The notes under the pieces were generated by a model. That model had not been told where the DNA came from and ran no database searches. It saw only the letters and a program-made list of their open reading frames with translations. The translations under genes were made by a program, and so were the position numbers. Shown in pieces: positions 1-4,881 of a stretch of 5,887 nt of DNA (the stretch's first letter is position 1; each line of letters opens with the position of its first letter). Origin of the DNA: an uncultured Faecalibacterium sp. (GTDB taxonomy: Bacteria; Bacillota; Clostridia; Oscillospirales; Ruminococcaceae); NCBI GenBank assembly GCA_902463905.1, contig CABQHF010000136.1, positions 1-5,887 on the forward strand, given 5' to 3'.

Positions 1-464
1 ACCGCAACCAGTTCCTGACCGATACCCACGGCGAGGGCATCATCAACCAGATCTTCGACGGCTACGACGTCTGGGCCGGCATGATCGCCAACCGCTCCAC
101 CGGTTCTCTGGTCAGCTTTGAGACCGGCGAGGCCGTCACCTACGGTCTGTTCAACGCTCAGCAGCGCGGCACCCTGCTGGTGGGCCCCGGCGAGAAGGTG
201 TACGAGGGCATGGTCATCGGCTACACCGCTTCCGGCGAGGATGTGGACGTGAACGTCTGCAAGACCAAGCACCTGACCAACACCCGTTCTTCCGGCTCCG
301 ATGACGCACTGCGCCTGATCCCCATCAGCAAGCTGAGCCTGGAAGGCTGCCTGGAGTTCCTGGCACAGGACGAGCTGCTGGAAGTGACCCCGGAGAATCT
401 GCGCATCCGCAAGCAGATCCTGAACCACGAGCAGCGCATGAAGGCCAAGAGCCGCATGAAGTAA
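1..464 (+). CDS. typA: TypA/BipA ribosome-associated translational GTPase, C-terminal part (5' end outside window)
   Basis: This is the last 153 codons of a TypA/BipA gene, read in the frame whose first full codon starts at base 3 and ending with TAA at 462-464. Family hallmarks visible are FLTDTHGEGI near the start, then GSLVSFETGEAVTYGLFNAQ, RGTLLVGPGEKVYEGM, the near-invariant KHLTNTRSSGSD, and a basic C-terminus (EQRMKAKSRMK). These lie in the EF-G-like domain V and the BipA-specific C-terminal domain. The G domain and the true start are upstream, because the family is about 600 residues long. The family binds the 70S ribosome near the A site and helps 50S assembly and stress adaptation. 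The ATG at 81 is an internal methionine, not the start. The gene is followed within 30 bases by its own terminator, so it is transcriptionally separate from the export cluster. Identification is firm; the role is family knowledge. Confidence 0.96.
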   Translation, partial: RNQFLTDTHGEGIINQIFDGYDVWAGMIANRSTGSLVSFETGEAVTYGLFNAQQRGTLLVGPGEKVYEGMVIGYTASGEDVDVNVCKTKHLTNTRSSGSDDALRLIPISKLSLEGCLEFLAQDELLEVTPENLRIRKQILNHEQRMKAKSRMK

Positions 465-493
465 GCGCGTACCTTATATAAAGCGAACCCCCT

Positions 494-530
494 CCCGGCA
501 GAGACGCACCCCGTTTCTGCCGGGTTTTTT
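494..530 (+). terminator. Intrinsic terminator of typA
   Basis: CCCGGCAGA (494-502) pairs perfectly with TCTGCCGGG (516-524), extendable by a G-U and an A-U pair, and is followed directly by TTTTTT (525-530) and a further T-rich tract. It lies 29 bases after the typA stop codon. Confidence 0.93.
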
Positions 531-561
531 CTTTATTTTTCATTTTTTTGCAGATCAGGGC

Positions 562-590
562 TTGCAAAACGGCTGAGAGTGCGGTATAAT
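562..590 (+). promoter_or_regulatory. Sigma-A type promoter for tRNA-Asn
   Basis: The -35 box TTGCAA (562-567) and a perfect -10 box TATAAT (585-590) are separated by 17 bases. The expected start of transcription is near 597, about 19 bases before the mature tRNA. The GC-rich stretch CTCTCGCAG after the -10 would suit growth-rate control of a stable RNA gene, but that is inference. Confidence 0.9.
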
Positions 591-615
591 ATCTCTCGCA
601 GTCACTTAAGTGTAT

Positions 616-692
616 GCCTCTTTAGCTCAGTCGGTTAGAGCACCTGACTGTTAATCAGGGTGTCGCCTGTTCGAGTCAGGCAAGAGGCGCCA
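616..692 (+). tRNA. tRNA-Asn (anticodon GTT), CCA encoded
   Basis: A complete cloverleaf can be drawn. The acceptor stem is GCCTCTT (616-622) with AAGAGGC (682-688). The D arm is GCTC...GAGC. The anticodon stem is CCTGA (643-647) with TCAGG (655-659), and its loop CTGTTAA places anticodon GTT at 650-652. The T arm GCCTG-TTCGAGT-CAGGC contains the invariant TTCGA. The discriminator is G689 and the CCA (690-692) is encoded in the DNA. GTT reads Asn codons AAC and AAU. It is a single-gene transcription unit with its own promoter and terminator. Confidence 0.97.
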
Positions 693-696
693 CGAG

Positions 697-730
697 GGCA
701 ATGTTCTTTGGAACATTGCCTTTTTTATTT
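697..730 (+). terminator. Intrinsic terminator of the tRNA-Asn transcript
   Basis: GGCAATGTTC (697-706) pairs perfectly with GAACATTGCC (711-720) around a 4-base loop, followed by TTTTTTATTT. It begins 5 bases after the tRNA CCA end. Confidence 0.95.
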
Positions 731-1003
731 GTCCGTTTTCAACATTTTCCATATTGCGGAATTGTTAAAATTGCACTGCCAGCACCCCCGTTAAAAAAGA
801 AGTTCTTGAAGAAGCTGTCATATTGTGGTATACTGCACATAAGCTGTAAAAGCATCCGATACAGTTTTTGCAGTTTCTGACCAGCGGGAAGTCTCCCGGC
901 TGCGGCAGTCTTTGTCAAATTCACTGCATATTTTCCGGTTCCATTTGCCTGGCGGATGTGTATGGTGTTTGAATAAATTTGTATATTTTCAAAGGAAGCA
1001 TCT
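731..1003 (+). other. Non-coding leader region upstream of the exporter gene
   Basis: No credible gene was seen in these 273 bases. The stretch is AT-richer than the flanking genes. It holds the promoter at 806-834, a predicted untranslated leader of about 160 bases, a small hairpin at 883-901 (AGC-GGGA / TCCC-GGCT with one bulged base and an AGTC loop, no T-run), and the exporter ribosome binding site AAAGGA (991-996). The 7-base direct repeat AAGCTGT occurs at 812-818 and 841-847, flanking the -10 box. It might be chance, or half-sites for a regulator. Confidence 0.7.
806..834 (+). promoter_or_regulatory. Probable promoter of the exporter-precursor operon
   Basis: TTGAAG (806-811) and TATACT (829-834) are spaced by exactly 17 bases. 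A TG dinucleotide one base upstream of the -10 (826-827) makes it an extended -10 promoter. Transcription should start near 841, leaving a leader of about 163 bases before the ATG at 1004. It is the only good promoter seen between the tRNA terminator and the exporter gene. Confidence 0.78.
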
Positions 1004-3409
1004 ATGCGTTATACCTACGTCCGGCAGCACGACACCACCGACTGTGCGGCTGCCTGCCTCGCAATGGTGTGCCTCCATTACAAAAAGGAGATCACCATCA
1101 CGCGCCTGCGCGATATGATGGGTACGGACCTGAAAGGCACAAACCTCGTCGGCCTGCAGAAGGCCGCCAATGAACTGGGTTTCACCACCGCCGCCGTGCG
1201 TGTGGATCGTGAAAACTTCCTCAGCGATTTCTCCCTCCCCTGCATCGCCCAGGTCATCACCGACCAGGGTCTGGCACATTTCGTGGTGGTGTTCAAAAAG
1301 ACCACCATCCGGGATGAGGGCGACCGCCGCAAGCATATGCTGGAGGAGGCCGAGCACGCCAAGGAATCCGACAAAAAAGGCAAAAAGCACAAGTGCAAGG
1401 ATTACGTCATCATCGGCGACCCTGCCACCGAGCTGAAGAAGATCAGCCTGGACGAGTTCTACAAGAACTTCACCGGCGTGCTGCTGCTGCTGAACCCCAC
1501 CTCGGAGTTCAACGTGAGCCAGCGCAAAAAGCTGACGCCCGGCGCTCCCGGCTATGAAGCCCAGCAGGCCAACGAAAAGGACGACGGCAAGCCCAACCGC
1601 TGGGGCATGATGAAGCGGTACATCGACCTGCTGCTGCCCCAGAAGAAGCTGTTCTTCTACGCCATTTTAAGTTCCATCATCACCACCATCCTGGGCATCG
1701 CGTCCTCGATGTTCAATAAGATCCTGATGGATGAGGTGCTGCCCTACGGGCTGGACAACCTGCTGGTCACGCTGATCATCGTGTTCAGCGTGGTGAGCCT
1801 GACCAGTTCCCTCATCGGCTTCGTGCGGCAGTGGGTGCTCATCCATCTGTCCATCAAGATCGACATTCCCCTGATGCTGGGCTACTTCGGGCACATCTTC
1901 CATCTGCCCATGAAGTTCTTTGCCACCCGCAAGACCGGTGATATCACCACCCGTTATTCGGATGCAAACACCATCAAATCCATCTTCACCAGCATCGCGC
2001 TGAGCCTGATCATGGATATCTCCATGGCCATCATCACCGGCATCATCCTGTTCCGCATGAACGCCATGCTGTTCTCCATCTCGCTGTTCATGGCACTGGT
2101 CAGCATCCTGCTGGTGCTGGTGTTCAAGCAGCCCTACAAGCGCATCAACGAAGAGACCATGATCCAGTCGGCTGCCCTCAACAGCCAGATGATCGAGAGC
2201 CTGCGCGGCATTGAGACCATCAAGTGCAATGCCAATGAGGACACCCAGCTGGAGAACCTGGAAAAAGAGTACATCAAGAGCCTGAAGATCAGCCTGCGTT
2301 CCAGCCGCATCAGCACGGGCCAGGGCTTGATTTCCACCTTCATCTCCACCGGTTTCAGCATGCTGACCTCCTATGTGGGCATCAGCCAGGTGCTGCACGG
2401 CGAGATGACGCTGGGCAGCTTCATGGCCTTCAGTACCCTGTCCAGCTACTTCACCTCCCCGCTGAGCAACCTGATCGGCCTGCAGATGAGCATCCAGGAA
2501 GCCGGTATCTCCATGAAGCGTCTGACCGAGATCATGGACTACCCCGCCGAGGACGAGGCCAACGAAGGCTGCGAGCTGATCCCGCTGGAAAAGGTGGAGG
2601 GCGACATCGAGTTCAAGGACGTCACCTTCCGCTACGGCAACCGTGCCCCGGCGCTGGATCACATCAGCTTTACCATCCCTGCCGGTAAGAAAGTTGCCCT
2701 GGTGGGCAGCAGCGGCAGCGGCAAATCCACCATCACCAAGCTGTTGCTGAAGTACTACGACCCTGAAGAGGGCGAGATCGACTTCAACGGCGTGAACCTG
2801 GCCGAGTATACCCACGATTCCGTGCGCCGTGCCATTGCCTATGTGCCGCAGAACATCGAGCTGTTCAGCAAGACCATCTACGACAACATCCGCATCTCCC
2901 GCATGGACGCTACCATGGAAGAGGTGAAGGAAGCCGCCAAGAAGGCCGATGCCCATGAGTTCATCCGCCATCTGCCGCTGCAGTACAACACCTACCTGGA
3001 GGAAGCCGGCAACGGCCTGTCCGGCGGTGAGAAGCAGCGTATCGCACTGGCCCGCGCCTTCCTGAAGGATTCCGGCCTGTACATCCTGGACGAGTCCACG
3101 AGCAACCTGGACTTCGCCACCGAGAACCTGATCTTCAACATGATCTACGAGCAGCTGGCGGATCGCTCCATGCTGATCGTAGCCCACCGCCTGTCCACCG
3201 TCCGCGACTGCGACCTGATCCTTGTGATGGATCACGGCAAGATCGTGGAGCGCGGCACGCACGACGAGCTGATGGCCAAGGATGGCAAGTATGCTGAGCT
3301 GTGGAACATGCAGCAAGGCATCTACCGCCGCCGTGAGCCGGTGGCCAAGCAGCCTGTGGCTGCGGCCGTGGTAGAGGATGACGATGACGGCGAGGCCTTT
3401 ACCTACTGA
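1004..3409 (+). CDS. Peptidase-containing ABC exporter (C39 peptidase + transmembrane + ATPase) for a GG-leader peptide
   Basis: This 801-residue protein has the three-part layout of bacteriocin-type peptidase-containing ABC transporters. The N-terminal C39 domain (about 1-165) has the oxyanion Gln8 and catalytic Cys14 in QHDTTDCAAACL, with His92 (AHFVVV) and Asp139 (VIIGDPA) completing the triad. The transmembrane domain (about 210-480) is of exporter type I. The ATPase domain (about 540-775) has Walker A GSSGSGKST (568-576), Q-loop YVPQ (613-616), signature LSGGEKQR (672-679), Walker B LYILDES (692-698) and switch His728. All catalytic residues are present, so it should cleave after a double glycine on the cytoplasmic side and export the product. 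Unusual features are a charged insertion at about 98-132 between the catalytic His and Asp, and an acidic tail (VVEDDDDGEAF). AAAGGA ends 7 bases before this ATG and nothing upstream competes as a start. The precursor gene follows 105 bases later and is the likely substrate. Confidence 0.95.
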   Translation: MRYTYVRQHDTTDCAAACLAMVCLHYKKEITITRLRDMMGTDLKGTNLVGLQKAANELGFTTAAVRVDRENFLSDFSLPCIAQVITDQGLAHFVVVFKKTTIRDEGDRRKHMLEEAEHAKESDKKGKKHKCKDYVIIGDPATELKKISLDEFYKNFTGVLLLLNPTSEFNVSQRKKLTPGAPGYEAQQANEKDDGKPNRWGMMKRYIDLLLPQKKLFFYAILSSIITTILGIASSMFNKILMDEVLPYGLDNLLVTLIIVFSVVSLTSSLIGFVRQWVLIHLSIKIDIPLMLGYFGHIFHLPMKFFATRKTGDITTRYSDANTIKSIFTSIALSLIMDISMAIITGIILFRMNAMLFSISLFMALVSILLVLVFKQPYKRINEETMIQSAALNSQMIESLRGIETIKCNANEDTQLENLEKEYIKSLKISLRSSRISTGQGLISTFISTGFSMLTSYVGISQVLHGEMTLGSFMAFSTLSSYFTSPLSNLIGLQMSIQEAGISMKRLTEIMDYPAEDEANEGCELIPLEKVEGDIEFKDVTFRYGNRAPALDHISFTIPAGKKVALVGSSGSGKSTITKLLLKYYDPEEGEIDFNGVNLAEYTHDSVRRAIAYVPQNIELFSKTIYDNIRISRMDATMEEVKEAAKKADAHEFIRHLPLQYNTYLEEAGNGLSGGEKQRIALARAFLKDSGLYILDESTSNLDFATENLIFNMIYEQLADRSMLIVAHRLSTVRDCDLILVMDHGKIVERGTHDELMAKDGKYAELWNMQQGIYRRREPVAKQPVAAAVVEDDDDGEAFTY

Positions 3410-3417
3410 TTCGTTGC

Positions 3418-3480
3418 AGTCGGGTGCGCACCCGATTACATAAAACGGTGTTCTGCCGGCAGCGCAGCCGGTAAAACACC
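3418..3480 (+). repeat. Twin-hairpin element A with identical-type GCGCA hexaloops
   Basis: Two adjacent hairpins fill the gap between exporter and precursor. Hairpin 1 has a 7-bp stem (3418-3424 with 3431-3437, one G-U) and loop TGCGCA. Hairpin 2 pairs GGTGTT with AACACC (3447-3452/3475-3480), then after one mismatch TGCCGGC with GCCGGTA (3454-3460/3467-3473), closing loop AGCGCA. There is no T-run, so it is not an intrinsic terminator. A related element B lies after the precursor gene with matching layout. It sits in the leader of the precursor gene, ending 18 bases before its Shine-Dalgarno, so an mRNA-processing, stabilising or protein-binding role is possible (inference). Confidence 0.8.
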
Positions 3481-3514
3481 CGAAAAGTTCATATTTTGAA
3501 GGGAGTAATTCATC

Positions 3515-3985
3515 ATGATGATGCCTGCAAACTATTCCGCAATCTCTGAGAACGAGCTGACCTATGTCATCGGTGGCGGCCTGGAGGACATCCTGGCTCC
3601 TGCCCTGACCCTTGAGAACTGGAAGAAGTTCAACACCAACCTGGTCACCATTATCGGCAACTCTTTCCTGGGCAGCTATGTCAACAACACCGTTGGCACT
3701 CTGTTCAGCGGCGCTTACAAGCCCGGCAACCTGGGCAAGGCTTGGGTCAGCTCTGTTGGCAAGTACTACCAGGGCGGCTACGATGCCGTTGTCGGTAACG
3801 GCACCGACGCCGGGTTTACTTATGGCAATACTGCTCTGGGTACTCTGAATGGTGCTCTGAACGCTGGCCTGCGTATCGCGGGTTCCGCTGCTGCCATCTA
3901 CAACCTGGCAACCGCCAACACCGGCAAGAATATGCCCAGCCTCTTTGACTTCGAGAAGAAAGAGACCGTCTTCCCCAAGGGCTAA
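3515..3985 (+). CDS. mam: MAM-family (microbial anti-inflammatory molecule) double-glycine leader secreted protein precursor
   Basis: This 156-residue protein begins with a classic double-glycine leader. Ile10, Leu15, Val18, Gly20 and Gly21 occupy the -12, -7, -4, -2 and -1 positions read by C39 peptidases, with Glu14 at -8. Cleavage after Gly21 leaves 135 residues (about 14 kDa) starting Gly22-Leu-Glu. The mature part has no cysteine, is rich in Gly, Ala, Asn and Leu, carries small-residue hydrophobic stretches (about 43-67 and 107-130) and ends in a charged tail (FDFEKKETVFPKG). The start MMMPANYS, the leader ENELTYV and the block FNTNLVTIIGNSFLGS match my memory of F. prausnitzii MAM, whose peptides reduce NF-kB signalling in host cells. 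A native bacteriocin or signalling role is equally possible. Three ATGs in a row occur (3515, 3518, 3521); the first is best placed, 9 bases after AAGGGAG (3499-3505). Its codon choice differs from its neighbours, favouring GCT for Ala. The upstream exporter is the likely processing partner. Confidence 0.85.
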   Translation: MMMPANYSAISENELTYVIGGGLEDILAPALTLENWKKFNTNLVTIIGNSFLGSYVNNTVGTLFSGAYKPGNLGKAWVSSVGKYYQGGYDAVVGNGTDAGFTYGNTALGTLNGALNAGLRIAGSAAAIYNLATANTGKNMPSLFDFEKKETVFPKG

Positions 3986-4055
3986 TCCTGTCTGATCCTG
4001 GCTTTCCGGGAGCCTGAGCAACTGCACCGGTTTCCCCGCCGCACATGCTCCGGAT

Positions 4056-4116
4056 GCAGACAGGTGCGCACCTGTCTGCTGAAAAAGTGCTTTGCGGTTG
4101 CGCAGCCGCAAGGTGC
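4056..4116 (+). repeat. Twin-hairpin element B, related to element A
   Basis: Hairpin 1 is part of a perfect 24-base palindrome (4056-4079), with a 9-bp stem GCAGACAGG / CCTGTCTGC and loop TGCGCA. Hairpin 2 pairs 4087-4098 with 4105-4116 (12 bp including four G-U pairs) around loop TGCGCA (4099-4104). The copy shares with element A the 5' TGCAG, the core GGTGCGCACC, the A-rich linker and GCGCAGCCG. Stem bases differ in compensating ways. It lies about 70 bases after the precursor stop codon, in the predicted 3' untranslated part of its mRNA. Confidence 0.8.
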
Positions 4117-4237
4117 CTGACAAGTATGGCAGACGGCAGAGTGCCCTGTGGTATCTCAGCCCCGACAAAAAACGATATGCAGTGTGTTTTCCGGCCCCGC
4201 TGCAAAGCGCCGGACCGGTGACAATGCCTCGTTATGG

Positions 4238-4278
4238 TGTGCCCGGAGGCGTCCTGCCTCCGGGCACATTTTATCTTT
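4238..4278 (+). terminator. Intrinsic terminator after the precursor gene
   Basis: TGTGCCCGGAGGC (4238-4250) pairs perfectly over 13 bp with GCCTCCGGGCACA (4256-4268) around loop GTCCT, followed by TTTTATCTTT. It should end the exporter-precursor transcript about 250 bases after the precursor stop and separate it from the GyrI-like/HlyD genes. Confidence 0.9.
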
Positions 4279-4281
4279 CGC

Positions 4282-4371
4282 ATCACCCATTACTGAGTTT
4301 CGGTAATAGGTGATCACAAACCGGGAAAGAACGCGCTTTTCTCCCCTTCCCTGCTTGTGATTGCCTATTAC
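4282..4371 (+). promoter_or_regulatory. Switchable inverted-repeat leader upstream of the GyrI-like gene
   Basis: Three segments compete for pairing. S1 (4282-4293, ATCACCCATTAC) can pair with the first part of S2 (4303-4314, GTAATAGGTGAT) over 12 positions with one mismatch and a 9-base loop. S2 extended (4303-4319) can instead pair with S3 (4355-4371, TTGTGATTGCCTATTAC) over 17 positions, all paired if two G-U wobbles are allowed, with GGGAA/TTCCC (4323-4327/4347-4351) extending the stem inward. Both folds cannot form together. S2 also contains the 8-base palindrome GTGATCAC (4310-4317). No T-run follows S3, so ordinary attenuation is not obvious. The arms could also be a DNA operator or a remnant of a small repeat element. 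Confidence 0.6.
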
Positions 4372-4423
4372 GGCCTCCCTTTGGCGGAGGAAATTCAACG
4401 ATAGGACAAAGAGGTATTTCAAC

Positions 4424-4879
4424 ATGAACGAGATCAAAGTTGCTGAAAACAAGACCCTCAAACTGACCAACGTGGTGTCTCGCCGCATCGCCCCCGAAGA
4501 ACTGGGCAACATGATGGTGGTGCTCACCCAGCTGCAGAACTTTATCAAGAGCCACAACGCACAGCCCATCGGCCCGCTGGTGCAGGCCATCAAGATCGGC
4601 CCGGCACCGGAGCACGCACCCCAGCTGTACATGATGCAGCAGGCCACCCAGCTCATCACCCAGACCGAGCCGGGCTACGAGGTGGACGCCGTGCTGCGGG
4701 TGAAGAACTGCCTGTACGCCCACTACACCGGCCCCATGGCCTACAGCCAGCTGGCAAGCTCCAAGCTGCAGATCCTCGCTTTCGAAAAGGACCTCAAGCT
4801 CAGCGGCGATACCTATACCATTTTTGTCAATCAGGACGATGATGACGCCGTGATCGACGTGTTTATGGAGACCAAGTAA
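4424..4879 (+). CDS. GyrI-like / AraC effector-binding-domain-like small protein
   Basis: This 151-residue soluble protein has no signal peptide or membrane segment. Its layout resembles the single-domain GyrI-like (SOUL-fold, BmrR/Rob effector-binding) family: an N-terminal VSRRIAPEELGNMM segment (18-31), an amphipathic helix, the NAQPIGPL turn (45-52), then LYAHYTGPMAYSQL (97-110), which matches the family's 'YA-x-x-x-H/Y-x-GPY' element, a second helix, and a last strand VIDVFMET (143-150). This fold binds small lipophilic or cationic molecules or partner proteins. There is no DNA-binding domain. The start at 4424 is chosen because AAAGAGG (4408-4414) ends 9 bases upstream; an in-frame TTG at 4361 would add 21 residues but falls inside an inverted repeat. 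It is followed after 2 bases by the HlyD-like gene. A ligand sensor, immunity or accessory role in the export pathway is inference. The fold assignment is moderate. Confidence 0.65.
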   Translation: MNEIKVAENKTLKLTNVVSRRIAPEELGNMMVVLTQLQNFIKSHNAQPIGPLVQAIKIGPAPEHAPQLYMMQQATQLITQTEPGYEVDAVLRVKNCLYAHYTGPMAYSQLASSKLQILAFEKDLKLSGDTYTIFVNQDDDDAVIDVFMETK

Positions 4880-4881
4880 TT

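Larger units (their letters stand above)
3986..4423 (+). other. 438-base non-coding region rich in inverted repeats
   Basis: I see no gene here that I can support. In order it contains twin-hairpin element B (4056-4116), a GNRA-capped hairpin (CGCT-GCAA-AGCG at 4198-4209, extended by CCGG/CCGG at 4191-4194 and 4210-4213), a strong terminator (4238-4278), a switchable inverted-repeat region (4282-4371) and a short CCTCC/GGAGG hairpin (4374-4378/4386-4390). No convincing promoter for the downstream genes was found. Confidence 0.75.

Noticed and set aside
989..1398. Open frames on both strands over the start of the exporter gene
   Set aside because: They overlap the conserved C39 domain coding sequence and show no family motif or ribosome binding site.
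3418..4116. Repeated hairpins considered as a CRISPR array or transposon ends
   Set aside because: There are only two copies, in the same orientation, with internal dyads rather than regular spacers, and no transposase or cas gene is visible.
4117..4157. Possible promoter CTGACA with TATCTC
   Set aside because: The spacer is about 29 bases, too long for a sigma-A promoter.
1667..4168. Very long open frame (833 codons) on the minus strand
   Set aside because: It mirrors the strong third-position C/G bias of the exporter gene, its translation is low-complexity (Gly, Val, His, Gln, Asp rich) with no recognisable domain, and it runs through both genes and their hairpins. The plus-strand proteins have clear family motifs.
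4045..4221. 58-codon plus-strand open frame with several cysteines after the precursor gene
   Set aside because: There is no Shine-Dalgarno, it runs through the twin-hairpin element, and its cysteines arise from the TGC triplets of the palindromes. A small peptide cannot be excluded but is not supported.
4092..4313. 73-codon plus-strand open frame starting with TTG
   Set aside because: It starts inside a hairpin, crosses the intrinsic terminator, lacks a ribosome binding site and resembles no protein family.
4361..4423. N-terminal extension of the GyrI-like protein to an in-frame TTG
   Set aside because: It lies inside an inverted-repeat arm and has no Shine-Dalgarno, while the ATG at 4424 has AAAGAGG at good spacing and begins the conserved sequence.
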